Shown piece after piece: positions 42,360 through 53,202 of a stretch of 64,000 nt of DNA (the first letter of the stretch is position 1; every line of letters begins with the position of its first letter). This DNA comes from Bradyrhizobium sacchari (GTDB lineage Bacteria > Pseudomonadota > Alphaproteobacteria > Rhizobiales > Xanthobacteraceae). The notes beneath the pieces are model-generated. The model made no database searches. It was not told where the DNA came from and saw only the letters and a program-made list of their open reading frames with translations. The position numbers and the translations under genes are program-made. Where the stretch lies: positions 152,967 through 216,966 of the forward strand of contig NZ_LWIG01000052.1 in NCBI RefSeq assembly GCF_002068095.1, in the 5' to 3' direction.

Positions 42360-43832
42360 ATGTCCCTTTCCTTTGTGAACAGCTTCGCGGTGCAGAGCCG
42401 CGCGCGAGTGCTGGTGCCGCTCTGCGTCGGAGCGGGCGCCTATCTCTTCTTTCTCTGCGTCGGCGATACGCTGCTTCAGGACTCCGACTCGTTCTGGCAG
42501 ATCAAGATCGGGCAATGGATCCTCGACCATCACGCCCTTCCCTACACCGACTTCTATTCCTTCACGCGACCGGGCGCGCCATGGGTTTCGACCTCATGGC
42601 TGTCACAGGTCGCGTTCGCGCTGTCCTATACGCTATGGGACTGGGCCGGCCCGGTGATCCTCACCGCAGCCGCGGTCGCATTGTCGGCGGCGATCCTCGT
42701 CTATCTGCTCGACGCGCATCTGGAGATGCCGCGCTCGGTGCTGTTTGCGATGCTGGCGGTCGTGCTAGCGCTGCATCACATCCTGGCGCGGCCGCACATG
42801 CTGGCGCTGCCCGTGATGATCGCATGGGTCGGCATGCTGATGGCGGCAGCCGACCGCAAGGGCACGCCGTCATGGTCCTGGCTGCCGCTGATATCGCTGT
42901 GGGCGAACCTGCATGGCGGCTTCGTGCTGGGTCTCGCGCTGATCGGCCCGATGTCGTTCGTAGCGCTGTGGGGCCTTCAGTCCGACAAGCAGGTCCGGCT
43001 GCTGCTGCGCTGGTTCCTGTTCGGCGTTGCCGCGCTTGCCGCGAGCTGCGTCACGCCCTATGGCTGGCGTACCCTGCTGGGTGCGACCAACATCCTCAAT
43101 CTCGGCGAACTGCTCACGGTCATCTCGGAATGGTCGCCGGCGAACTTCGCATCCTTCACCGCCTTCGAAGGCGCGCTGCTCGGCCTGATCGCGCTCGGGC
43201 TCTATCGCGGCCTGACGCTGTCGCCGCCGCGCATCCTGATGATCCTGCTGCTGACCTGGATGGCACTCAGCCATGTCAGGAGCATCGAGGCCTTTGCCTT
43301 CCTGGTGCCCCTGGTGCTGGCCAAGCCGCTCGGCGAGACATCGTCCCTCCAGCAAGCCGATGCGCATCCGGGTGAGAGCTGGTCTGCCCGGTACCTGACT
43401 GCGGCGGGCGCGTTGATGATCGTGGCAGCAAGCTGGACGTCGACCTCGATCTTCATGTCGCATCACCGCTTTACATTCACGATGGACCAGACGCCGGTTG
43501 CGGCGACCGACCTGCTCGAAAAGCGCGGGGCGCAGCGTATCTTCAACGCCTACAGGTTCGGCGGCTATCTGATCGGGCGGGGTATCCCGGTCTTCGTCGA
43601 CGGCCGCGCAGAGCTCTATGGCGAGAAGTTCGTGATGGACGTCTTCAAGGCGACGGAAGGAAGGAAGCCCGAGCTGCTGCCCCGCCTGCTCGACGAGCAC
43701 AAGATCGACGCGACACTGCTGGCCGCCGATGCGCCGGGCCCCCAGATCCTCGATCACCTCAAGGGCTGGAAGCGGATCTATGCGGACGACATCGCGGTGA
43801 TCCATATGCGCGAGGACACCACGGCTCCGTAA
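42360..43832 (+). CDS. Polytopic membrane protein, GT-C glycosyltransferase-like
   Basis: A 490-residue protein with about ten helices over residues 17-370, then a soluble domain of about 120 residues (ATDLLEKRGAQRIFNAYRFG). The first loop carries LQDSDSFWQIKIGQWILDHH, similar to the acidic catalytic loop of GT-C lipid-linked glycosyltransferases. The C-terminal RIFN-YRFGGYLI and FVDGRAELYG motifs occur in bacterial members of unknown specificity. It may transfer a sugar to an envelope glycan or protein. It stands alone, beside a degraded gene patch. Confidence 0.75.
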   Translation: MSLSFVNSFAVQSRARVLVPLCVGAGAYLFFLCVGDTLLQDSDSFWQIKIGQWILDHHALPYTDFYSFTRPGAPWVSTSWLSQVAFALSYTLWDWAGPVILTAAAVALSAAILVYLLDAHLEMPRSVLFAMLAVVLALHHILARPHMLALPVMIAWVGMLMAAADRKGTPSWSWLPLISLWANLHGGFVLGLALIGPMSFVALWGLQSDKQVRLLLRWFLFGVAALAASCVTPYGWRTLLGATNILNLGELLTVISEWSPANFASFTAFEGALLGLIALGLYRGLTLSPPRILMILLLTWMALSHVRSIEAFAFLVPLVLAKPLGETSSLQQADAHPGESWSARYLTAAGALMIVAASWTSTSIFMSHHRFTFTMDQTPVAATDLLEKRGAQRIFNAYRFGGYLIGRGIPVFVDGRAELYGEKFVMDVFKATEGRKPELLPRLLDEHKIDATLLAADAPGPQILDHLKGWKRIYADDIAVIHMREDTTAP

Positions 43833-43914
43833 CGATCCCATGCGCGGACTGCGCGTGCATCGATCGTTGAGCTAGCCGCGCGGGCTCGTGAGCGCGACGC
43901 TCGATCGCTCAACC

Positions 43915-44190
43915 GGGAGATCGCTCTGTCGCCGACGATGCCTCCTTCCCCACAACCGGCTCGCTCGCGCCCGCGGAGAATACGCAGAGCCGCCTCGTTC
44001 GATAGCGCACGCTGCGTCGTCCGGATATTGCGGCTCGTTGTAGAGCCCGGCAACGATCGGCAGATGGTAGAGGTTGTTGGTGAGACCGAAAACGAATCCC
44101 GTCCCCAGCACCGACACCGCCGAAGACGGCGACCGAAACTATCTCGACCCAGAAATTCGACGCGCTGACCGCGCGATCGCGGCCGATCAT
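43915..44190 (-). pseudogene. Frameshifted remnant of a membrane protein gene
   Basis: Reading from 44190, one frame gives SNFWVEIVSVAVFGGV, then near 44118 the sense continues in another frame as VLGTGFVFGLTNNLYHLPIV and AGLYNEPQYPDD. Together these resemble the start of a polytopic membrane protein: a helix followed by a G-TNN--HLPIV loop and a Pro/Asp-rich segment. Downstream, no frame is convincing. A single base change in length near 44118 would explain it. The original family is not identified. Confidence 0.45.
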
Positions 44191-44272
44191 TCAGAGGTGA
44201 CGTTGACGTCTGCCATTCGAGAGCCGGTGAAAGCGACCGCTGCGCATCAGCCTTGGTTGAGCGCCGTGCCGG

Positions 44273-44440
44273 CTATCCGTCCGAAAGCGCCCGCCCGGCT
44301 CGCCCGCGCAGAGCGATGAAGACGGACAGCAGCAGAACCAAACCACAAACGCCAAAAGCGGCTTAAGCGACGTTTCCGGAATTGGCCCACGGGCCGATGG
44401 TAAATGCGGTGCTAAGGCCCGCGGCACCATCGCTCCATTC
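44273..44440 (-). pseudogene. C-terminal transmembrane remnant with an in-frame stop
   Basis: The minus strand reads AAGLSTAFTIGPWANSGNVA, then a TAA stop, then AAFGVCGLVLLLSVFIALRG and RAGRALSDG before TAG. Removing the stop gives a coherent helix-loop end of a transporter-like protein (major-facilitator type is a guess). It begins right after the stop of the ABC binding-protein gene, with no start codon of its own. Confidence 0.35.
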
Positions 44441-44449
44441 CGGGACAGG

Positions 44450-45655
44450 TCAATTTCCCGTCTGCAACTCGCCAAAGCGCTCCCAGCTCCTGCCGTTGAA
44501 GCGCATGAACTGCATCTGGTCGACCGGAACGTGATCGGTCGGGCTGGTATTGACCTTGATGCCGGGCAGCAGCATCGGCAATTCGAGATCGCGGATCGCA
44601 AACGCCTGCTTCAGGATGTTCTCGGTCGACAGATCGTCGCCGCAGGCTCTCAGCACCGCCTCCAGCGCCATCGCGCTGTTGTAGGAATTGACGTAGTTGG
44701 TGTCGTGCTGATCGGCCTCCGGCGCATATCTGGTCATGAACTCGCGCCAGCCCTTGACGCCGGGATCGTCCTTCCAGGCGGGATCGTCGGGATCCTTGAC
44801 ATAGGCGGTGGAGAGAATGCCGGTCCCGGCTTCCAGCCCGGCCGGCTCCATCACGGTCGAGACCCATACCGCCACATTCGAGAGGAACGTCATGGGGCGC
44901 CAGTTGATCTCGAAGGATTTGCGGATCGCCTGCGCCGCGAATTTCGGCGTCGCAGCGATCACGAACACGTCGGCGCCGGAAGCCTTCAGCTTCACGATCT
45001 GGGAATCGATGGTCGGATCCTGGATCTCGTAGGTAGCGTTGGTGACCACGGAATCGTATTTTTCGCCGAGCACGTCCTTCAGCCCGGCGAGATAGTCGCG
45101 GCCGTAATCGTCGTTCTGGGAGATGACCGCGAATTTCGCGTCGGGATTCTTCGCCAGCGCATAGCGCGCATAGAGCCGCGCCTCGTAGCGGAACGGCGCC
45201 TGCACGCCCATCGTCGCCTGCGGATATTGCGCGATGTCGGCGAATTTCGAAGCGCCGGAGCCGATGAAGAGCTGCGGCACGTTCTTGCTCTGGAGATATT
45301 TTGCGATCGCGGTGTTGTGGGCGGTGCCGATCGAGGAGAAGATCAACGCGACCTCGTCGCTCTCGACCAGGCGGCGTGTCTGCTCGACCGATTTCGGCGG
45401 CGCGTAGTTGTCGTCGAGCGAGATCAGATTGACCTTACGGCCGTTGATGCCGCCCTTCTCGTTCAGCATCTTGAAATAGCCGACCTCGCCCTTGCCGAGC
45501 GCGCCGAAGGCGGAGACCGGGCCGCTATAGGGCATGGTCTGGCCGATCCTGATTTCGGTTGCGGTGACGCCGCGCATCTCGGCGGCGAACGGAGCAGCAG
45601 GCCACAGCAGAAATGAAAGAGCGCCAAGCGCGCCCAACGCCGCCTTAACGCGCAT
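44450..45655 (-). CDS. Branched-chain amino acid-type ABC substrate-binding protein
   Basis: A 401-residue periplasmic protein with a signal peptide (MRVKAALGALGALSFLL, cut near APFAAEM). The mature part has the LivJ/LivK-type fold: TEIRIGQTMPYSGPVSAFG, LISLDDNYAPPKSVEQTRRL and VISQNDDYGRDYLAG. Members bind amino acids, amides or aromatic acids. The ATG at 45655 has GGGGAGGGG upstream. No permease or ATPase gene lies beside it, so it is an orphan binding protein. Confidence 0.9.
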   Translation of the reverse strand: MRVKAALGALGALSFLLWPAAPFAAEMRGVTATEIRIGQTMPYSGPVSAFGALGKGEVGYFKMLNEKGGINGRKVNLISLDDNYAPPKSVEQTRRLVESDEVALIFSSIGTAHNTAIAKYLQSKNVPQLFIGSGASKFADIAQYPQATMGVQAPFRYEARLYARYALAKNPDAKFAVISQNDDYGRDYLAGLKDVLGEKYDSVVTNATYEIQDPTIDSQIVKLKASGADVFVIAATPKFAAQAIRKSFEINWRPMTFLSNVAVWVSTVMEPAGLEAGTGILSTAYVKDPDDPAWKDDPGVKGWREFMTRYAPEADQHDTNYVNSYNSAMALEAVLRACGDDLSTENILKQAFAIRDLELPMLLPGIKVNTSPTDHVPVDQMQFMRFNGRSWERFGELQTGN

Positions 45656-45758
45656 CGGCTTCCCCTCCCCTTTGATCGGTGCGATCACGCCGCACCTTCA
45701 TTTAAGGGGAACATGCCATGACATCGCGGCAAACTCCAATCATTATCGACCGGCGATG

Positions 45759-45799
45759 GCAGGGCGGGCACGGTGCAAGAGCGCCTTTGCCCACCCTGC
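45759..45799. repeat. Short palindrome, family F
   Basis: GCAGGGCGGGCA and TGCCCACCCTGC pair with one mismatch around a 17-bp loop. A possible half-copy (GTAGGGCGGGGCAAGGCG) lies at about 47295. It sits between two minus-strand genes. Confidence 0.55.
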
Positions 45800-45832
45800 G
45801 CCTTTATCAGGATCGGCGACCTGCGCGGCCCA

Positions 45833-46153
45833 TTACCTGCAAGGATGGCGGCTGCCGTCGAAGCCCAAATAGGTGCCCGTTGTCGGGTCGAAGGAACGAT
45901 AGCGTTCGGCGCAGGACCGCGAACCATCCGCGCGAGCCACAATGTTATCCACGCCTCGCGCGGGCGCTGCGCCGTCCGGCAACTCCAGGCCCAGCCGGCC
46001 TGCCGGCGTCAGCGTGCCATTCAGGTTGCGATCGGGGTTCTCCGCCTCGTACGTGCCCGGGTGGCTGCTTGCAAAGCCGGATTGCGCGTAGGCGGTGGTT
46101 GCGGTCAGGGCCGACAACAAAGCCACGGCAGCAAAAGTCTTGAATCCAGTCAT
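45833..46153 (-). CDS. BA14K-family exported protein
   Basis: A 106-residue protein with a signal peptide (MTGFKTFAAVALLSALTATT, cut near AYAQS). The C-terminal CAERYRSFDPTTGTYLGFDG motif with Cys pair (the last in RHPCR) is the BA14K signature, named for an immunoreactive Brucella protein and widespread in Rhizobiales. Proposed roles involve lectin-like or envelope functions. It is a single gene, with no operon partner. Confidence 0.9.
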   Translation of the reverse strand: MTGFKTFAAVALLSALTATTAYAQSGFASSHPGTYEAENPDRNLNGTLTPAGRLGLELPDGAAPARGVDNIVARADGSRSCAERYRSFDPTTGTYLGFDGSRHPCR

Positions 46154-46434
46154 GGTCGATCTCCATCAGGGGCCGGTGCATCGTGCGGCCGGTGCGGCAG
46201 GAAGTGGATCGACATGATGCGCCGGACAACCCCGACGCGTTCGATATGCGCGACGGGACGCAATCTCACCGTTCAAATGCATAAAGAGTCGTTTGTTTGC
46301 GGAACGCGACGAATGATCCATCTCCGCGGAGCGGCGAGCTCTGTGGTCTTCACATCTCGGTGCGATTCTTCCTCGAGACTGACGCGCAGGCGTTGCAATG
46401 ACTAATATCCGATGATCGAACAGGAAGGCGCATC

Positions 46435-47289
46435 ATGATATTTCGCAATCTCTTCGCGGCATTGCTCGTCGCGGTCTCGATCACAGCCGCGCATGCAGCG
46501 CCGCGATGGCTGAACCTGCCGCCGACGCCGACCTTGCCAAAGGCAGCGCAGAGCGGCCTTGCGCCGGTCAACGGCATCAAGATCTGGTATGCCGTGTACG
46601 GCCGGGGTGAGCCCGTGCTGCTGCTGCATGGCGGTCTCGCCAACGCCAATTACTGGAGCCATCAGGTCCGCACGCTGCAGCGGCACTATCAAGTCATCGT
46701 CATGGAAAGTCGCGGGCACGGGCGCAGCAGCCGCAACCAGGAACCCTACGGCTACGATCTGATGGCCTCGGACGTGGTCGGACTGCTCGACCATCTCAAG
46801 ATCAGGAAGGCGGCGATCGTCGGCTGGAGCGACGGCGCGATCATCGGCCTCGACATCGCCATGAAGCATCCGGAGCGGGTGAGCAGGCTGTTCGCCTTCG
46901 CGGCGAACTCGGATCCGTCGGGTGTTGCCGACATCGCCTCAAACGACGTCTTCAACGCCTTCATCGCGCGGGCGGGCGAAGAGTACAAGCGCCTGTCGCC
47001 GACACCGACGCAGTACAAGAGTTTCGTCGACGAGATCACCAAGATGTGGGAGAGCCAGCCGAAATGGACGGCTTCGGACCTCGCGGCGATCAAGGTGCCG
47101 ACCTGGGTCGTGGACGGCGACCACGACGAGGCGATCAAGCGCGAAAACACCGAGTTCATGGCGGCGAACATTCCGGGCGCCGGCCTCCTGATCCAGCCGG
47201 AGGTCAGCCACTTCTCGTTCCTGCAGGATCCCGAGCAGTTCAACCAGGATGTGCTGCGGTTCCTGGAGCGGAAGGATGCGGCGAAGTGA
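46435..47289 (+). CDS. Exported alpha/beta hydrolase
   Basis: A 284-residue protein with a signal peptide (cut near ITAAHAAPRW). The hydrolase fold is clear: LLLHGGLANANYW (oxyanion loop), nucleophile elbow GWSDG, Asp in VVDGDHDEA and His in EVSHFSFLQ. It resembles lactonases/esterases of the MhpC-like group, acting in the periplasm. The substrate is not inferable. There is no operon partner; a possible F-type half repeat follows. Confidence 0.88.
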   Translation: MIFRNLFAALLVAVSITAAHAAPRWLNLPPTPTLPKAAQSGLAPVNGIKIWYAVYGRGEPVLLLHGGLANANYWSHQVRTLQRHYQVIVMESRGHGRSSRNQEPYGYDLMASDVVGLLDHLKIRKAAIVGWSDGAIIGLDIAMKHPERVSRLFAFAANSDPSGVADIASNDVFNAFIARAGEEYKRLSPTPTQYKSFVDEITKMWESQPKWTASDLAAIKVPTWVVDGDHDEAIKRENTEFMAANIPGAGLLIQPEVSHFSFLQDPEQFNQDVLRFLERKDAAK

Positions 47290-47385
47290 GATATCGTAGG
47301 GCGGGGCAAGGCGACGGCGTGCCCATCACCTCTATCGCATCCGGCAGGGGTTCGCCCCCACCGGATCGACTGCGCCTCAATCACC

Positions 47386-47823
47386 TTAGTTGAATGTTTG
47401 CAACCTCAATTTTAGCGATCCATCGGCTTGGCGTTCGAATACGTGCATGGCTAAACCGCCAATAGGCGAGGGCTTGCCCTCTTTGTCCTTGCCGGTGGCG
47501 CTCCACTTAGCTGTGCCGAACACGACCTTGTCGTCCCCGCCGGCATCGATCATCTCCAACTTGTGACCCGTCACGCCGTTCGCGAAGATTCCGTCAAAGA
47601 ACTTCTCGATCTCCGCAGGCCCCGATGCGACCTGATGTGTCGGCGGCATCAGTTTGGCCGTCGCGACATAGGAGGCACCGATGGCTTTTGCGTCGTGCTT
47701 GTTGAATGCGGCGTCCCAGGCCGCGTAAGCCTTCTCCACGTCCTGCTTGGCGTCTGCGGCCAACGCAACCCCGGGCGCGCCGAGCAGGCAAAAGACTAAT
47801 GCTGATGTTTGGGCCAACTTCAT
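47386..47823 (-). CDS. Exported SnoaL/NTF2-like protein (DUF4440 type)
   Basis: A 145-residue protein with a signal peptide (cut near VALAADAK). The rest is a cone-shaped NTF2 fold: VEKAYAAWDAAFNKHDAKAI, a strand with YVATAKLMPPTHQVASGPAE, and a C-terminal sheet with WSATGKDKEGKP and MHVFERQADGSLKLRLQTFN. Members of this group bind small molecules or act as isomerases; the function is unknown. It is alone on its strand. Confidence 0.82.
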   Translation of the reverse strand: MKLAQTSALVFCLLGAPGVALAADAKQDVEKAYAAWDAAFNKHDAKAIGASYVATAKLMPPTHQVASGPAEIEKFFDGIFANGVTGHKLEMIDAGGDDKVVFGTAKWSATGKDKEGKPSPIGGLAMHVFERQADGSLKLRLQTFN

Positions 47824-47874
47824 CGGATGCTCCTCTGTTGGATTAACGTGCTTCCCCCCAATCTTCTCGATTGC

Positions 47875-48033
47875 TCAGTCAATCAGTCCGGTCGGCTGCG
47901 GCGGATACGCTTCCATCACCACGACGATATCGTCCCGGTCGCACTGTAGCCGGCTGTCGGTCATTAGGGATGAGGTACAGGTGATGGCAAATTCAACGGC
48001 GCCATTCACCACGGGAGTCGCGCGCAGTGACAC
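47875..48033 (-). CDS. Doubtful small ORF (52 aa)
   Basis: A GTG-started frame: SLRATPVVNGAVEFAITCTS, then MTDSRLQCDRDDIVVVMEAY and PPQPTGLID. An in-frame TGA precedes the GTG by two codons, and there is no good ribosome site. An internal ATG would give 29 residues. It may be the tail of a decayed gene; I list it only because the amino-acid pattern looks less random than its surroundings. Confidence 0.2.
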   Translation of the reverse strand: MSLRATPVVNGAVEFAITCTSSLMTDSRLQCDRDDIVVVMEAYPPQPTGLID

Positions 48034-48310
48034 CGCTCATGCAGCCGGTCACACATACGCCGAATGCCAACCATCGTTACCGGTTCTGCGACGGACCACT
48101 CAAGATAGCCATCGCTGGTTGCCGGGAGACTCCATCCAAAAGTTCGTGGAACAGCAATTCCGGGCAATTACCGTCAACAACGCTGCCAAGCCGGTGCGCG
48201 ACGAGAGCGAAACAGGCGGACACGGCCTGCGACTCGCGGGCTGATCGGATGCATGCGTAGACGCACTAGCCTGCCACGATCTCATTGCAAGCGCGGCGCG
48301 TGTCGCTCTC

Positions 48311-48445
48311 GTGTCCCGGACGCGCTGCAGCGTGCAACGTTGCGGCGCAGGGCCGGGACCCAGCGGGCTGCACGGAAGGTGCGGAGACATGGGCCCCGGC
48401 TCTGCAACGCACCGTCGAAGGGACGCTGCGCTGCGTCCGGGGCAC
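48311..48445. repeat. Long inverted repeat, family G
   Basis: Terminal arms GTGTCCCGGACGCGCTGCAG and CTGCGCTGCGTCCGGGGCAC, pairing over about 20 bp with few mismatches, around a centre with internal palindromes (GCGGCGCAGGGCCGGGACCC). It lies 75 bp downstream of the ftsH stop. Confidence 0.75.
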
Positions 48446-48462
48446 AGAGCTGAGTCACGAGC

Positions 48463-48493
48463 CAAACAAAAAACGCGGCGTTTCCGCCGCGTT
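48463..48493 (-). terminator. Rho-independent terminator of the ftsH transcript
   Basis: A 9-bp perfect stem AACGCGGCG / CGCCGCGTT with loop TTTC. On the minus strand it runs into TTTTTTGTTT. It lies about 27 bp after the ftsH stop and probably ends the tilS-ftsH or ftsH transcript. Confidence 0.9.
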
Positions 48494-48519
48494 TTTCAAT
48501 TCACTATGCCGCTCCTCGA

Positions 48520-50442
<1,923 letters not shown>

Positions 50443-50743
50443 CGTTCTTCCTTCGTGGTCGCGCGGATCGCGGCCCTGATCCTTCAGGAGTTACTCGCCC
50501 CAGTGATTTGGGCAATCGAGGAAATCCCCAAGGAATCCTCATCGTTAGACGCATACAATTTAGGTGCCGCCGCGCTCGCTGCCAAGGGAACGAGATGGGA
50601 CTATTTATCCCATCTTAGAGCGATTCCCGCTGAAATAATGGCGACCTAGCTGGGGTTTTTCCCGCCTGGTTCTTGCCTGGTTAAGGTGTCCTGACGGCAC
50701 GCCGCGGAAGCGGCCGGTGTCATGATCCGCCCTCCTCCGCCCT
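50443..50743. promoter_or_regulatory. Region between tilS and ftsH
   Basis: 301 bp upstream of ftsH and downstream of tilS, both minus strand. It contains a hairpin AGATGGGA / TCCCATCT at 50593-50615 and AT-rich stretches (50555-50570, 50600-50640) that could hold an ftsH promoter. A heat-shock promoter might be expected, but I cannot identify the boxes reliably. Confidence 0.4.
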
Positions 50744-51808
50744 TCAGGTCCCCTTTTGGGACCGCCGCGCCGGCGCAGGCGCGATGTGGATACGCCCGCC
50801 GGCAAGGCTGATCAAGGCTCCCGCAAGGGTCTGCTTCAGGACCGGCCGGCCATTTGCGGCTGCGCGGGGGCCCAGAGCCAGAGCCTGATCGAGCACGGAC
50901 AGCAGGGTTTCGACCTTGCCGAGTTCCGCCGGGCCTTCGTGCCCAAGGGCATTGATGGCCCGCAGCAGGAGCCGCAACCGGACCTCCTCCGGCAGGCTGG
51001 CGAAGGCGACCCCGTCGAAACTTCGCACGCCCGGCCCATGCGGCGCATCGTCGCGATCGGTCAAGCGGAGGAAGCGCTCGGCACCATCCGTCAGTACCTC
51101 CACCGCCGCATTGGCACGCGCCACCCTGCCTGCGAGCCGCGCCAGGCTCCTGGCGTCGCCGCCCTCGGCCGCGAGAAGCGGCAACAGCGCCCGCAGCCGC
51201 GGCCGGGTGAAGGCGGTGTCGCGGTTGGTGGGGTCATCGGCGAAGCCGATCTTCGCTCGCTTGAGGGTCGCGATCAGCTGGGACTTCGGCACGTCGAGCA
51301 GCGGGCGCGCCAGCACGATGTCGTCGCGTTCTGCAAGGCGCGCCATCGCCGAGAGCCCGGCAAGCCCGCTGCCGCGAAGCATGCGCATCAACAGCGTCTC
51401 GGCCTGGTCGTCGCGGGTGTGGGCGGTCAGCACATGGCTCGCGCCGGCGGCGCGCGCCGCCTGTGCGAGCAGCCGGTAGCGCGCCTCGCGCGCAGCCGCA
51501 GGCAGTCCCGTCTTCGGCTTGGCGCCGCGCCAGCGCAGGGTCCGGTGCGCAAGGCCGAGCTCGGTCGCAAGCCGCTTGACCTCGCGCGCCTCGCGCCCCG
51601 CCTCCACCCGCAGGCCGTGATCGACGGTGACGACGGTGAGACGCGGGCCGCGCTTAAGGCTGCGCCGCCAGCGCGCCGCGAGCCACATCAGCGCGACCGA
51701 ATCCGGCCCGCCGGAGACCGCGAGCACCAGTGCCGGCGCGTGCTTCAGGTCGGCGAAGAGCAGCTTCGCCGCGCGCACGGAGATCGGTGAATTGTCGTCG
51801 TCTGACAT
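50744..51808 (-). CDS. tilS: tRNA(Ile)-lysidine synthase
   Basis: A 354-residue PP-loop ATPase that converts the wobble cytidine of tRNA-Ile(CAU) to lysidine, so that it reads AUA. The PP-loop SGGPDS is at residues 32-37, and the family motif HTRDDQAETLLMRMLRGSG at about 129-147. It is shorter than E. coli TilS (about 430) because the C-terminal domain is reduced, as usual in alphaproteobacteria. The gene is essential in most bacteria. It lies between cpoB and ftsH. Confidence 0.94.
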   Translation of the reverse strand: MSDDDNSPISVRAAKLLFADLKHAPALVLAVSGGPDSVALMWLAARWRRSLKRGPRLTVVTVDHGLRVEAGREAREVKRLATELGLAHRTLRWRGAKPKTGLPAAAREARYRLLAQAARAAGASHVLTAHTRDDQAETLLMRMLRGSGLAGLSAMARLAERDDIVLARPLLDVPKSQLIATLKRAKIGFADDPTNRDTAFTRPRLRALLPLLAAEGGDARSLARLAGRVARANAAVEVLTDGAERFLRLTDRDDAPHGPGVRSFDGVAFASLPEEVRLRLLLRAINALGHEGPAELGKVETLLSVLDQALALGPRAAANGRPVLKQTLAGALISLAGGRIHIAPAPARRSQKGT

Positions 51809-51881
51809 GACGCTGCAATCGTCCGCGGATGGATCGACTGTTTAGCGCAACGCCGTCCGCTTTGTCAGCGATCGCTCTTGT

Positions 51882-51954
51882 TGAGCATGATCTTTTCGGA
51901 AAACCGCTGCACACTTTGCGCTAACGCGGCCCTTCGGCTCCGGATCATGCTCTA
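51882..51954. repeat. Structured repeat, family A (copy A6, with internal extra bases)
   Basis: GCATGATC / GATCATGC outer arms and CGGAAAA inner arm are present. The 3' inner arm is replaced by about 20 extra bases (CGCTAACGCGGCCCTTCGGC) that make their own small palindrome. Its right edge CTA gives the TAG stop codon of cpoB. Confidence 0.8.
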
Positions 51955-53013
51955 GCACTTCACCCGCTTCTGCTCGCGGTCGACGGCGGCTTTGACGCCG
52001 GCGGAGGCGCGCGGATATTTGCGGCCGATCTCGCCGAAGGCGGCGCAGGCGGCTTCCTTCTCCTTCAGCGCGGCGAGCGACTGGCCGAGCCGCAGCAGGG
52101 CATCCGGCGCCTTGGCCGATTTATCGTATTTGGTGGTGACGGCGAGGAAGGCTTCCGCGGAATCGCGGTATTGCTGGCGCTGGAAATAGCTTTCGCCGAG
52201 CCAGTATTGCGCATCGCCCAGCAGCGGATCGTTCGGATATTTCTGCGCAAAGTTCTTCATGGTCTGCTCGGCCAGCGCATAGTCCTTGCGCTGCATGTAG
52301 CCGATGCCGAGGTCGAACTCGTCGCGCGGCGTCGCCGAGGGCGGCAGCGTGGTCAGGCCAGCGCCGCCACCCTGTGCCGGATAGCCCTGCTGGGCCGGCG
52401 GATAGCCGGGCTGGGCCGCGGGCGGCACGCCTTGCTGGTAGCGCGGACTGGTATTGGCGAGATCGAGCGGGTCGCCGGCGTTGCGTCCGCCGGGCGCGCC
52501 CGGCATCGGCTGCTGTCCGCCGCCAAGGGCGCGCGGCGCACCCGGTGCGTTCGGATTCTGGTTCGGATCGAAGGCATCGCCGCGGCGGCGCGTGCCGGGG
52601 GCGCCGGGCGCCGGCTGCTCCTGAACGATCGGTGCGGGAGCGCCGGCCTGCGGCTGCTCGTAGTTCGGCTGCACCGCCTGCTGCTGCTGGCGATAGGCCG
52701 GCGCGACCTGAGAGGGTGAAATTTGCGCGGGCGGCACGGCCGCGACACCGGGCTGGACCGGCTGCTGTTGTGCTGGCGCTCCTTGCGCGCCGCCCTCGAG
52801 GGCGCGCAGGCGCTCCTCGAGCTGCCGGTTGCGGTATTGCAGTTCCTCGTTCTGGCCGGTGAGCTGGCGCAGCTGGTTCTCCAGCCGCTCGATCCGCATC
52901 TCGGGGTCATCATCCGTCTGGGCCAAGATCGATTGAGCCAGGACGGGCGCGCACAAAGAGAGCAGCGCGGCGGTCGCCACGGAGCCGGTGAGAACCTTAA
53001 ATCTGGATGACAT
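51952..53013 (-). CDS. cpoB: Cell division coordinator CpoB (YbgF)
   Basis: A 353-residue periplasmic protein. A signal peptide (cut near SLCAPVLAQS) is followed by a coiled coil (MRIERLENQLRQLTGQNEEL, about 40-75), a long Pro/Gln/Gly-rich linker (about 80-225) and three TPR repeats at the C-terminus (DEFDLGIGYMQRKDYALAEQ and on). CpoB links Tol-Pal constriction with peptidoglycan synthesis. The linker is far longer than in E. coli. I start it at the ATG at 53013. The stop codon TAG comes from a family A repeat edge. Confidence 0.93.
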   Translation of the reverse strand: MSSRFKVLTGSVATAALLSLCAPVLAQSILAQTDDDPEMRIERLENQLRQLTGQNEELQYRNRQLEERLRALEGGAQGAPAQQQPVQPGVAAVPPAQISPSQVAPAYRQQQQAVQPNYEQPQAGAPAPIVQEQPAPGAPGTRRRGDAFDPNQNPNAPGAPRALGGGQQPMPGAPGGRNAGDPLDLANTSPRYQQGVPPAAQPGYPPAQQGYPAQGGGAGLTTLPPSATPRDEFDLGIGYMQRKDYALAEQTMKNFAQKYPNDPLLGDAQYWLGESYFQRQQYRDSAEAFLAVTTKYDKSAKAPDALLRLGQSLAALKEKEAACAAFGEIGRKYPRASAGVKAAVDREQKRVKC

Positions 53014-53138
53014 CTTGCCCTGACGACGAAAGCGAAATGGCCTGCGACGGAACATTCGACGCGCCACACATTGAAGTGGAGTACGCCAAAAATGTGACTG
53101 CTACAAAGGGGTTTCTGTCACAGATCGCTGAAACGAAA

Positions 53139-53160
53139 CCGGCGCCCGTGAGGGCGCCGG
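53139..53160 (-). terminator. Hairpin between pal and cpoB
   Basis: A perfect 9-bp stem CCGGCGCCC / GGGCGCCGG with loop GTGA, 43 bp after the pal stop. On the minus strand it leads into GGTTTCGTTTC, so it may be a terminator or a processing point that separates pal from cpoB. Confidence 0.65.
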
Positions 53161-53202
53161 CATGATCGATTCCCGGAGATGAACGGCGCCTGACTGAAAG
53201 CG

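Larger units (their letters stand above)
43833..44449. other. Gene-free patch with decayed coding sequence
   Basis: 617 bp between two intact genes. No intact ORF fits, but two stretches on the minus strand read as pieces of membrane proteins broken by a frameshift and a stop codon (listed separately). No repeat family member is present. Confidence 0.6.
47824..48519. other. Long intergenic region before ftsH 3' end
   Basis: About 700 bp. It contains one doubtful small ORF (47875-48033, minus strand), a 135-bp inverted repeat (48311-48445) and the ftsH terminator. Both flanking genes run leftward, so it is the promoter side of the SnoaL-like gene. No tRNA-like structure was found. Confidence 0.55.
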
